Assembly: GCF_900005765.1 (NCBI RefSeq)
Contig: NC_041692.1
Coordinates: 2,536,758-2,600,757, forward strand
From: Plasmodium relictum
Taxonomy: Eukaryota; Apicomplexa; Aconoidasida; Haemosporida; Plasmodiidae
Length of the DNA stretch: 64,000 nucleotides
Direction: 5' to 3'
Shown: in pieces, positions 27,901 to 40,172 of the stretch
Layout: each line of letters opens with the position of its first letter
Position numbering within the stretch: position 1 is the first letter of the stretch
Program-made: the position numbers and the translations under genes
The notes under the pieces: generated by a model
The model's database searches: none
What the model was told of the DNA's origin: nothing
The model's input: the letters and a program-made list of their open reading frames with translations, nothing else

Positions 27901-28569
27901 TTTTTTAATTATTGATCAATGGTATTGTAGCTCTTTTTTTATTGTATTGTGAGGGAATATAAAATAAATAGTACTTTGTTTGTATATGTAAGATGTACAA
28001 GGGAAATATGCACATTAAATGAGATACTATTAGTATATGGATCTAGTAATGTGCGCTCTAAATGTACGTATGTAAAGAAAAGAGAAATTTTTAAATATAT
28101 ATTTGTGTGTGAATAATAATTCTCCTTATTTTTTTTTAAATTTTTGAACTTTTTGCATGATTCATGTTATGTGATATGTAGTAAAAATATATGGCTTTAA
28201 GTATAATAACAATTATGTATAACTCAAATGAGGAATAAATAATAAAATTTATATTAAGTGATAAATTACTGAAAATTATATAACTATAATAAAATTTATT
28301 TTAGGAATAAAATAAAATTTGCATTAAATTAAATGTTATAATTTAAAAATAGTTAATTTTTTGTAATAATTTATAGTATAAATATAAAATAAGTGGGGAT
28401 CACTCTACATAGTCTTAATATGTTTCTTCGATGCACTAATATAGTCATTCATTATTCGGTAAATAAATTAACTGGTAATTGTACATGTATAACTTTCTAT
28501 TTTCCGTATAAATTACTAGCTATTTTTCATAAAAGGATAATAATATCTTTTATTAACCATATACCTAAT

Positions 28570-29310
28570 TAATAAATCATGCATTGTTTAATAAAAAAAT
28601 GTATCAACCTATTTTTATATGGCATAGATATATACAAACAAAATACCCTGAATTGTATGACCAAAAGCATATATATTGAAATTCTCTAGATTTGTACGAA
28701 ATATTATATTCCATTCGAAATACTCTGAATTTGTGATAATACCATTAAAGTATTTATATTTATATATATTTATGTCTTTTTACTTTTCTTTTATTATTTA
28801 TATATATAAATTTCTCTATGATTAAAAATAATAAATCTTTAAGAGATGCATTTTTCGTAGGGAAAATTATGGATAGTGGAAAATATATAGAGTGATGAAG
28901 ATAAAGAGGTAGATAGAAGTGTAATACAGTAAAATTAGAATGTTAATTGAGAAACTCAGAAAAGTATTATGTTTATATTTGCGTGAAATGCTTATTAAAT
29001 TTTTTTGTGAGGGCTTTGCATAAGGATTCACATATTTTTAAATATTATAAATTAACTTTAGATATCACTTCTTACTGATGGAAGTTATTTAACTAGTTAA
29101 ACATAGTATAAACTTCTTTGTTGTTGTTTATTAATTTGCTAGTTAAATATCTTATAAAAGTTATTAAATCAGTCACTACTAATCCAAGCATATATATATT
29201 AAATAAATTAGAGTTAATTAATTAAGCAAATATTATTCTGCATACTCTTTGTCAATATGATTGACAAAAATATTATATATATACTTTGAAAATTCGGTTA
29301 ATGAGCCATA
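28570..29310 (+). repeat. old LTR copy, plus orientation, same family as 25.37-26.11 kb
   Basis: Shared blocks with the 25.4 kb copy include ATCAACCTATTTTTA, TCGAAATACTCTGAATTTGT and the tail GCAAATATTATTCTGCATAC. The pair looks roughly 70-80 percent alike by eye, so it is an old insertion. Confidence 0.55.
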
Positions 29311-30281
29311 TATTGGCATTATATATTTAAAAGGATTAATATCTATTTTATTAAACAGTAAATTAACTATGTAGATACCAATGGTATCTTTAAATCTCTT
29401 GTTAATCACTTTCATAATGATTTAAAACTTAAATTTAATAATTTTTTAATTGGTTCAATTCTGTACGCTTTAATATACAGTATTAACAAAATATTGAATA
29501 AATAATGAACATAATACTTTAAAAATATTTACTTTCATTATTTTTATTATATACTACATATCGTTGCGATATTATAAATATCAATTTTTATTTAAAAAAA
29601 AATTTGCAGTAAATATTTAAGTTTTGAAAAAAATTTTAATTTAGCCATTTTACTTGTTTCTCACAAAACATCAAAAAAACTTTTCATTAACAAGAATACA
29701 TGTTTTAAAAAAAAAAAAAAATTATTTTTCATTAATATATAAAGGTTTGTCGTGAAAAAAAAAGAGTATATTTTTTATTTAAAAATAAAATTATACAAAA
29801 AGAAATATTTCTCTATTTTTTACAACTGTTAATATGACTTGTTTCTATAATCATATTTGTGAACATTCAAAGAATTTCGTTAGTTTTAATACTCTATTAT
29901 GCTTAATAAAATTGCATATATATAGAAGATTGATAATCCATTTTATTAACCAAATATGTTTACATATTTGAAAATTCTTGCAGAACATATTGTGCATAAA
30001 GATGATATTACTTGAGAAAAAAAGTTTCTTTAATAATATTAGAGGACTGATCTAATTTAAAAATCATGAGTTATTATAAGCTCCACATTTTTTGTGAAGA
30101 TATATTATTTTATATATTTTTTTAAAGCTTGTTAAATTAGTTCATCACTTTTTTAATAATAATAACTTTTATATATTGTTGTATTCATTGAGTATTATTT
30201 TATGTTTATAATAATAATCTTGATAGAAAAAATATGTTATAAAATAACTAAATGTTATGATATTTTTAAAAAATAATAATA

Positions 30282-30363
30282 TAGCTAAAAAAATAAATAA
30301 CAAGTAGCTAAGTAGAGAATATATGAATAGCGAATATCTGAATAGCTAAATACAAAATAGCTA
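30282..30363 (+). promoter_or_regulatory. cluster of TAGCTA motifs upstream of chitinase (candidate AP2-O sites)
   Basis: Four exact TAGCTA hexamers lie at 30282-30287, 30305-30310, 30343-30348 and 30358-30363, with a TAGCGA variant at 30328-30333. They sit about 500-580 nt upstream of the chitinase ATG. TAGCTA matches the motif reported for AP2-O, the ookinete transcription factor, and the chitinase is an ookinete gene. The hexamer is its own reverse complement, so strand is nominal. Confidence 0.65.
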
Positions 30364-30861
30364 CATAGAGATAAAAAAAAAGAGCACATTTTATAGGCTA
30401 GATAAAAAAAAATGCAACAAAAATATAAGAGAAAAAACTGAAATACAAATCAGGATATGTTAAAAAAAAAAAAAAAAAATAGTATAGTTATATATATAAA
30501 AGTATATAATTAAAAATTTTTCGAATACAAAAATTAGACAATAATTTGTGAACTAATATTAAAAAAAAAAAAAAACAAACAAGCTATATTTAATTTTATT
30601 TTATTTCTTTTTTTGATATTATTCTTTTAATTTTATTTTTTTTAATTTCATTTATTTTATTTTATTTTATTTTATTTTTTTTTAATTAATTTTTTTTCTA
30701 ATATTTTTTCTTATTTTTTTTATTATTACATTTTTTTTGAAATATATATATAAGTTTTTTTAGTGTGTAAATTTAATTTTTTTTAATATTTAATTTTTTT
30801 TTTTATTTTTCACAATATTATTTCGTTTGTCATTAAAACTATATAAAATAAATAAGAAAAA

Positions 30862-31995
30862 ATGAAGTATTCTATAGAGAGATCTTTTTTTTTTTTTTCA
30901 CTGTTTTTTTTTATGAATATAACTAAATATGCTATTAAAGGGCACCCTGCAAGACCAGGTGAATTCAGAAAAAGTCCAAGAGAAATTATTAAATCTTACA
31001 AAGAAAGAGGACATGGAATAATTCAAGGTTATTATCCATCATGGGGTTCATATAATCATAATATGAAAGATATAAGTCCCGATGTTAATCTTTTATATCT
31101 CTCGTTCGCTAAGTTAGATTTGTCATATGATGATATAAGTTCTTTAATTGCAACTCCAACTCTTTTTAAATCATTAATCGGCTTAGAGTATATAGGAATA
31201 AATGAGTATTTTAATGATGCGTTGCAATTAAGAAAAGCACGTCCAGACATTATTATGCTTTTATCTCTTGGAGGAGAAAATTATCAACCAATATCTTTAG
31301 ATGCTGCACTAAATAGTACTGAAAAAATTGCAAATCTTGTAGATGAGTTGGGATTTGATGGAATTGATGTTGATTATGAACCCAATGGATCGTTTGATGC
31401 ATTAAACGATATAAATAAGGCTGATTTTTATGTTAAATATGTAACTAAATTGAGAGAGTATATGTGTGAGGATAAATTAATATCAATGTCACATTCTTCA
31501 AATGGGGCGTTGAGTTGCATAGGATTTCATGATCCCACAAAAATTTGTATGGACGACAATTCTCCATATAATTCAAATTATTTCCAAAATCCTTCAGTTA
31601 AAGAAGAATTATTAAGGGGAGCAAACATGGCATCAGCGGGTGGTGCAATATATATAATGAATAATTTAAAGGATATAGTTGATATCATATTTGTTCAAAC
31701 ATTTAATTACAATAATACTAAAGATCCATCTATTATTCATGAGTTATATGACTCATATGCCTATTACGGTAGAAAATATGATTATATCATTATAATGGGA
31801 TTTAACTTGATGTTTCCAGATAATCCTTTCAAACCAAATAATAAGGATTTTGTAAAATCTATAGGGGATTCTATAAAAACTCAGAATAAATTAAATAAAG
31901 CAGCTGACGGTTTAGGATTGTGGTCATTGTCCAATGACTTAGCTGTTTTTAATGAAAATGAAGTAATTCAAAATTTCGTAGAAGCTCTACATTAA
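30862..31995 (+). CDS. CHT1: chitinase, GH18 family, short form without chitin-binding domain
   Basis: Secreted endochitinase used by the ookinete to cross the mosquito peritrophic matrix. Single exon, 377 residues, almost the length of P. falciparum CHT1 (378). A hydrophobic signal peptide (Phe-rich, about residues 8-18) is followed by the GH18 barrel. Visible landmarks are QGYYPSWG near residue 55, SLGG at 135-138, the catalytic DGIDVDYE at 166-173 (proton donor E173), MSHS, and the late GLWSLSND. The chain ends soon after the barrel, so there is no Cys-rich chitin-binding domain and no long propeptide, matching PfCHT1 and the gene called PgCHT2 in P. gallinaceum rather than the long PgCHT1/PvCHT1 type. 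Long T-rich 5' leader. The TAGCTA cluster upstream fits ookinete expression. The symbol follows the P. falciparum orthologue; in P. gallinaceum it would be CHT2. Confidence 0.95.
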   Translation: MKYSIERSFFFFSLFFFMNITKYAIKGHPARPGEFRKSPREIIKSYKERGHGIIQGYYPSWGSYNHNMKDISPDVNLLYLSFAKLDLSYDDISSLIATPTLFKSLIGLEYIGINEYFNDALQLRKARPDIIMLLSLGGENYQPISLDAALNSTEKIANLVDELGFDGIDVDYEPNGSFDALNDINKADFYVKYVTKLREYMCEDKLISMSHSSNGALSCIGFHDPTKICMDDNSPYNSNYFQNPSVKEELLRGANMASAGGAIYIMNNLKDIVDIIFVQTFNYNNTKDPSIIHELYDSYAYYGRKYDYIIIMGFNLMFPDNPFKPNNKDFVKSIGDSIKTQNKLNKAADGLGLWSLSNDLAVFNENEVIQNFVEALH

Positions 31996-34900
31996 AATTC
32001 TTTATTAAACTCATACTTATTTTTTCCATTCATTTTCATATAATATTTAAAGCATTGTTTTTTTTTTTTTCCTTTAATTTTCTTGTTGAATTTTTTTTTG
32101 TTATTTTTTTTATTATTTCATAGAATGCAGATATATTTTAAAAAGAAAACATTAAAATTGACTAAAAATGAAAGATTTAAAGATATTATCTTAAATTTAA
32201 AAATATAATCAAAATTCTATAAATAGATATTATATGCTACATATTTTAATGTTCGCTTATGATAATAACTTTATTTTTATTAAAAACGATATTTTTAGAT
32301 ATTATTAAATATATAATTTAAATAAATCTTTGGATGAAATATAAACATGTGATTTTCAATAAATTTATAAGATGGTAATAATAGCGTTAATGAAAAATTA
32401 TATAAAAAACTAAATAATGACTAAAAAATTCATCCTTAAAATTTTAAATTTACATTTTTTTATATGGACACAATTTTAAATATTACTTCTTCGAAAAAAA
32501 AGAAAATAGAAGTAAATTATTATAAGGAAATATTTGTTTTGTTTTATTCTTTTTTAAAATTAATTATAATCATTCATTTGATTATATACATATTTTATTA
32601 GTCAATCAATATATCGTAAAAGAATTAACCCGATTTTAAAATCACTAAAAGATTTATAATAAATATTTTTTTACTTTAAATTTTATTTTCGTTTTTTTAC
32701 TTTCCTCCTTTTTTACATATGTGTTGTTAAATTAGTTTAGTTATTTCTTAAAACATATTACAATGGTATTTGGAGTTATTTTAAAAATTATAAACAAAAA
32801 GGAGTGGCAATAACTATTTTATACATTTTTTTTTTTTTAGAAATTATTATATTTATTTTTTTTTATAGATAATTCTTTTTAATATTTATTTTTATTTCGA
32901 ATTAATTTATATTTATTCTTAAATTCTCATGAGTTTTTAGATTGAGTCATGATAACAAATATAAACAAACTATTTTTAGTAAAAAAGGAGAGAATAAATA
33001 GCCTAGAGAAAATTGTCTAATTTATATAAATTTTTAGTTTTATATTATTAAAATTTCGATTTTTTATTTATTTTTTGAATATAGCTCTTATATGATTACA
33101 TTTGTTCCACGAATATTTAAAATATCCACTAGTAAATTAGTGTACTCATTTTTTAACTTACCGATGTTTTCCTGTTAATACATAAAGTACATTAGTCATT
33201 TATTTTTATACATATATCAATTATTTGTATTATTTTAATAAAAAAATTAATAATTTTTATAATCTTAAGAAAATATTAAAAAGTGCAAAATTAGGTATTT
33301 TACATTTTTTTTAAATATGAGTGCATTAAACCTCTGTTTAATAAATCTGTTTGAGGTGCTGACATAAATTTTTTTTTTAGAAAAACAGGGTGCGAAATAC
33401 TAAAATATTAATTGTATTATTCTTATTCATTAAAAAAAATTCATGTTAAAGTTTAGTTTAACTTTTTTTTCTACAAGTTTTTAGCGCATATATGTACAAT
33501 AATAAACAAAAGTTAAAATTATTCATTATTTCTGAATTTATTACCATACTTATAATTTGATAATTCATTTATTATAATAATATATACATCATAATTCTTA
33601 ATTTTTATTAGGAAAAGGATAAGCACATCGAATTTTCATTCATAAAATATGATATTATGCCATATGCTACTTTGTATCACCTTATTTTTATATTTTTTTT
33701 ATCACTAAAATGTTCATTATAATTTCGTTCATTATACTTCAATATAATTATAAAATTCAGAACCAGTGAAAATAGGGATCATTTAAATATAAAAATTTTA
33801 TAATTTATTAAAAATAAGGCATTCGTTATATACATAAATATATGCTACAATGCACTATTTTAATAATATTAAAAAGTATTCATTATTATACTTATTTTTT
33901 TTTTCATTTTTGTATTCATTTTAAATGCGTTAAAATTTTTTTTTTTATATATACTTGTAGTATTCTTAAATTTTTAAGTTTTAAAAAATTAAATTTTTTA
34001 ATTTTTTTAATTAATTTAACTTACATTCTATTTATTCAGTATATAATCCTTTGTTATTTTTATATTAAAAACCTTTCATTTATTATATTATATTGTATCT
34101 TCCAAATGTTCAATGAAATTTTGAAAATTAGAAAAAAAAACAAAAAATAGAAATTTTTTTTATCTTTTACCACTTTCTGATTTTATTCAGCTTTACTTAC
34201 AATTATGACTATCTAGTTAATTAAGGAAAAAAATATTATGTTTTACTAAAAAATAAAAATAAGTATTTGATTTTTATAAGGTGCATAACAAAAAAAATAT
34301 CCTTTTTTGTTCAATTATAGAAAATGATAATCTATATATTTTCCTCATTAAACTCCAAAAAATATGTGTTATAATAATTAAAAAGCATATGAAGAAAAAG
34401 GAATTGACTTCTATTAAAAATATCGATGACTTTTTTATTAAGTCTGCGAATAATATTGATTTTCATATAAAATTTTTTTTATTATTATCAAAAATAATCT
34501 CTATCTATCCAAATTATTAAAAAAAATTAAACATCTACTTGGAAGGAAATTGCGTATATATATTTATTTATTCAAAAGAAAATTTGTTTTTTTATCAATT
34601 TAGATATAGATATATTAAAATACAATATAATATATGAATTCACATAAATTATACCTAATTAATTTTTAAAAATTAAAGGATAGGATTTCATACTCAAGAA
34701 TTTTTTGTAATAATTCATCTTTTTCTAATTTTTTTTTATTATTTTAGTATATGCCTAATTTATTAATTGTTTGCTCTAAGAGTTTTATGGAGCACTGGAA
34801 AAGTATATTATTAAAGAGCACGTAAAATAGTCTGTAGTTATTTTACTTAATGCAAAATTACTTATAAAAAAATATATAATTCTTATTTATGCCATACTAC

Positions 34901-36599
34901 ATGAAATAAGTAACTTCATATTAAATTTACAATATTTTAAATAAAATATATTGGCTCAATTTATTGTTTATTCTTGATATTCTAATTAATTTATGGAGAC
35001 TAGATAATATATTTTAATAAATATTTCTTACGTATTTTTTTTTAAAAATACTCTCCTATAAAAAATTATCATTCTATTTATACAGTTGTGTATCATAAAA
35101 AAAAAAAAAAAAAAAATTAATTTATAAACAAAAAAATTAAAAATATGTCAATAATACAAAAAATATCGTAAAAAGAAATATTATTCTTTTTTTTTTTAAT
35201 GTAAAGACTTTCACTATATGTGCTTTTTAAGGAAATTTTAAGTGAAAGCATTTATCATACATATATATATATATATATATTTTTAATGTACGTAATTTAG
35301 TATATTAATTTTTTAAAATACTTCGTGTAAATAACTTTTATCTATATTCTATTTCATCCTATTAAAAGTTTAAAAAGGTCAATACTATTTATTGATCACT
35401 GTTATAAAAATTATATTATTTAAGCATCTAAAAAACTATTACCACATGTGAATGCCATTAAGAACATAGTAAAAATTGTGAATATATTATATAGTTATAA
35501 TAAATCTCCACAAGGTATATTTTTACTATAAGAACAATAATATAAATAAAAAGGAAAACTAAAATTGAAGTAAAATAAAAAATTCTTTATAAAATACCTT
35601 AGTTAATAAAAATAATGAATTCTTAATTATTAAGAAAAAATTTATATAATCCAGTTAATATTATTCAAAAAATTATTAAATGTTCTCAACGATTGAAAAA
35701 ATATAAAACTCCCTGATTGACTCAAAAAATACAAAATTTTTTGTAAAAAAAAGAAATATTTCTAAAGTAGTAAAAAATTATTTCTTTTTCGTATATCTAC
35801 AAATACACTTAGCACTTTCATTAGAGTCCGTGTAAGTTTCACAAGTATTTTATTAGAATAATTCTTATAGAAGCATATCTGTTATAATTTCTATCTACTT
35901 TTTTCTTTTAAATTAGTTATATCTTCGTGAAATGCAAAACAGATCAAGTTAATTTCTTCTTTTTTCTGTACGTGGCTTCAAAATACAGATATAATTTATA
36001 TATTTTTAAAGATAATCAATGAATAATTGTTTCTAATATTTAATTAATTTATTCCAATTTATTTTTTGGAATTTCCATTTATAAAAATATACATATTTCA
36101 AGACTTTCTATTTATTTTTTTTTTTTGATGAAAACTATATTATATGTTATTAGATAAATTTAATTTTTTAACACTTTAAAGGTTTCATTATATTATGTAT
36201 TTTATAATTTTATAATGAATTCAGAAATTAAATTTAATTATTAAGTAGCCTATTTAAGCTTTAATAAACAGAATTGAGAATAATTTAAAAAAAAGTTCAA
36301 TAAAATATATAATAAAAAAAAATATTATAGTCTAATACTTTTATTTTTATCTGTATAAAAAAAAAATTTGTTACTAAATTCATTAATTACAAACTAAAAA
36401 ATGCCACAGAAAAAAAAATTTCTCAAAAAATTATTTTCCAACATAAAATAAATTTAGAAATAAATAATATCTTACTTTTATTGAAACCTAAATGCTTAGT
36501 TTTAAGTATAAATAAATATTAATCATTTAGAAATTTGTTGTTATACTTTTTAATGGCATCTTAAAAATATAGAAAAGGGTTAATAATCCTTTAATTAAC
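31996..36599. other. gene-poor AT-rich stretch beyond chitinase
   Basis: About 4.6 kb without a credible gene. Two short Phe/Ile-rich frames near 33.84-34.15 and 34.28-34.52 kb look like chance. This marks the transition from the conserved core to subtelomere-like sequence. Confidence 0.5.
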
Positions 36600-39500
36600 A
36601 ATTGTGTTCATAGTGATACTTAAATAAATCTGAAAATTATATATTTTATTAAATAGAAATGGTTTTTGTATAGAGAATATAAATATTATAATTTTGCTTG
36701 TCTTTTGTTATTTTGCATAAAGATATACTACTTTTATTTTTTCCATTGAGACCCAAATTAAACTTTTAAGAATGTTTGCAGTGGCATATCATAAAATTTT
36801 ATTCCTTTTTATAAGAGATAAATACAGTGATTCTATAATAGAAATACTATTATATTCCTTGAGATTTAATCCTGAGAAATAACCATCTTTCACATTTTCT
36901 TAATAGAGGAAATATAAAAAATTTTCTTATAACATTTATCTGATAGAAATAATGCAAACATTTTGAAAATTATTTTGAATAATAATAAAAGTATTTTTTA
37001 GTTTTATCAATAATATAAGTTATAAAATCTTAATGAATATTAATTATGGTTCACATTGATATAAACCCATTTTTATAATATGATTTAAAGCATCTAATTA
37101 GTAGGTTTTTCATGGATTCAAGACACTTAAAAAAAAACAGCTTTAACTATTGTATAATGATTTATCTATAGAAAATAAAGATAGTGACTGCAAGTAAAAA
37201 TGTTTATATAATTTAATATTATATTAGGAATTTTCAAAATTTTTAATTTTAACTTTAAGAATTAAATAAAATTTAAAAGATGCTTTAGATATTTATGTAT
37301 TCCTTTTTTACTAAAATCATAATTCCCAATATATGTAATTAATGCAGTGTAATTGATAATTCTTTTTAGTGATTCACGTTTACCCTTAGGAAGATCACTG
37401 TTATAATTTATTTCCCTTGTAGCCATACCACTTTAACAAGAATTTTTTATTTTTTTATTTACTAATAGCTTTAGAAGAATCACATTTATAATTATTATTC
37501 TTGTGCATATATTAACTTTTTAAATTATTAAGTATTGTGTTCTGATTTGTAATTATATGAAAAAAGGAAAATAAACTCTATTTTTAAAATATTTTTCATG
37601 AGCCTAGTAAAGCATTAAAAATATTTATATTCGCAGTTAGCATACTATATGCATAATAATACATAAAATATTTATGTTATCCTCATTAGTAATTTATTTA
37701 TAGGATTTATATTTTGTTTCACTTTATCTAATATCTTTTTTTATTTTTTTCTTCAAGTTATTAATTAAACTTTAACATTTACCTTGCAATATATATAGAA
37801 TAATTAGAAATAAAAATAATTATATGAATATCTTTGTAAAGATTTTATTAGGATATGTTTTTCTATTTTTTCTAATCTATTATAGTTATTCTTCATTGTG
37901 CAACTCTTTAAAAAAGATGTTTTAATTTTTACTTAATTTAAAGAAAGGATCTCTTAATTATTCAAAAAAAAAAAAAAAAAAAAAATGAATAAAGTTAATA
38001 TTCTTTTATAAAAACAATTTAATATCTTTTTCTATATGCATAAGTGAGTGAAGATATATATAATAGGGAAATAAATGTAATTGGAAGAATCATATAAAGT
38101 CTCAATTACTATTATTTTCTATATTTAGGTTAATATTTGGAAAATCCTATTACAATCATAGTATATAATATATTGACGAAGATTGATTTCAATTATAAAT
38201 AAACCTACATAAATATACATATATTCAGGCAAAATTTGGAGATTATTAAATATATCAATATGTGTTATTTATAAACTTAAATTCCCCATAACAAATAAGG
38301 AATAAGAAAAATATAAAATATTACATTTTTGAGGTGTCCTAATATTCTCACTTGTGTTAATTTTAGTTTATATTTTATAACTTTCATATAAATAATTATT
38401 ATAATTCATAATGAATAGATGGTTTTTATGTCTTTTATTTATCATAGATCTTCTGAAATAATTTATGCTAATAAATTAAACATTGCTACAGACACTTATA
38501 TATCATTATCTAAAAAATTAAGAAAGAATTATTATTTTCTAAATTTCCCATTCCTTTCTTAGAGATTTTATCCAAGTTTAAATATGTATGCCACAGTGAT
38601 TCTTACTGATATATTTCCTACAATTTTTTTTACTTTATTGCTTTTAAAATAAATTCAACATATAGCTGAAATATATTTATTAATTATATATAATACTACA
38701 TAAGAAGTAATGAATTAAAGAATTGTTAAAATAATAAAAAATTAAATAGCTTTTATTCACAAACATTCACATATGATACATAAATACCATAGATTATGTT
38801 AAATATATTTCTGAAACATAAATATCTCCGTTCATAATTCTTTAATTTCTATTTTTGATTATTGGAAATATTCTACACTAATTTTCATTTGTTAGTATTT
38901 TTAAAAAATCTATGAATATCACTTATACTGTCTGAATAAAAAAATTTCATTATGTAACTGCTTTTATTATGAATAATATAAAAATAAAAAAATAAAATCT
39001 TATATTTTTTTATTAAATCCCATTTAATTTTGTATGAATACATGGTTTTACATTCTTTAAAAATATTTGCTTTTTGATAATTTTAATTTATTAAGTACGG
39101 TGTATGAAAATTAATACTGAACCTTATTTATAAAAGTAATTACATTTTTAAAAAAAATATTTTATTTTTAATTTATTTGAGTCAATGTACAATTTCTTTT
39201 TTTAAAGTTGAATTTATGTATGTATGAAATAAATATAATTTTTTTAACATACTTTGTAAGAGCTAATACAATTATTGCATATTCAGAATCATTATATGCC
39301 TTTATTCTTCATTTTAAGAGATATTTAACTATATATTAATCTAAATAAAACATCAAATATTTTCATAGCATATATATATCTTTCTATTTTTTACATATCT
39401 TAGAAATGTATAATTTTTTTGTTTTCTATTTCACATAATGTATACACAAAATTTCACTCTATAGTGAAGCTCTAACTTATTTTTACCCTTTTTTGTCATG

Positions 39501-39620
39501 CCAAATAAATGTCTTAATATAAAAGTATATAAGAAAAAATGTATATCAAAAATTAAACTTTTATATATGTTGTTCTTATTAGCCATGACTCCTTTTACCA
39601 CAAACATTTTGTTATAAGTG
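36600..39620 (-). pseudogene. decayed long coding relic, possibly reticulocyte-binding-protein family (RH3 position)
   Basis: Many short minus-strand stretches read as ordinary protein separated by stops and frame changes. Examples are about 37270-37425 (begins MATREINYNSDLPKGKRES, about 55 residues, with NYTALITYIGNYDFSKKG), about 36770-36850 (ESLYLSLIKRNKI) and about 38520-38580 (NLDKISKKGMGNLENN). They lie on one strand over about 3 kb, helical and Lys/Asn-rich, as expected of a large decayed gene. P. falciparum carries the RH3 pseudogene next to chitinase on chromosome 12 (recalled), so a reticulocyte-binding-like fossil is the leading guess. No family signature was recognised. Boundaries and identity are uncertain. 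Confidence 0.35.
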
Positions 39621-40172
39621 ATGAGTAATAATTTAAATGATAATTTCTATAATTATAATAAATAATTTTAGCTAATTTACAATTTTTGTTAAAATTAGTA
39701 TATTTTTTTTTTTTTTTTATCGATGCTGTTTTATTGTTTCTTACTATTTTTGTACATTTTTTAACATAATAAAAGCAAATGAATACAGTAAAAGCATTAT
39801 TGCTGAATTTTATTTGACAATTTAATTATTTAATCTATTTCTTATTCTATATTCTTTTTTTATAATTATCACAAATTACATTATTATAACCTCTACAATA
39901 TCTATTATTTTTTTTTTTTACTTATATTATTTCTTTTTGTTATGAAAGTTATATTGCTTTAATTCATATATAAATACATGCAGTATGTACAATTTAAATT
40001 ATATTTCTCATCGTTATTGTTATACTTAAGCGACCTTTTATTTATGTAATATTTTATTAAGCAATTTAAAATAAAATTAAATTTATTACAGATTATACTG
40101 ACATCAAAATTAATTCATTGCAACTATTCTACGTTTCAAAGTAGCTAATGTGAACTTTTAGAAATTAGAAAA

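Noticed and set aside
29233-29415. 60-codon minus-strand frame with ordinary-looking amino acids
   Set aside because: Overlaps the tail of an LTR copy and its relative at 26.04-26.11 kb is not open; an accidental frame.
33842-34520. Two open frames of 102 and 79 codons on the plus strand
   Set aside because: Phe/Ile/Leu/Lys-only composition with no splice-supported extension; expected by chance in T-rich DNA.
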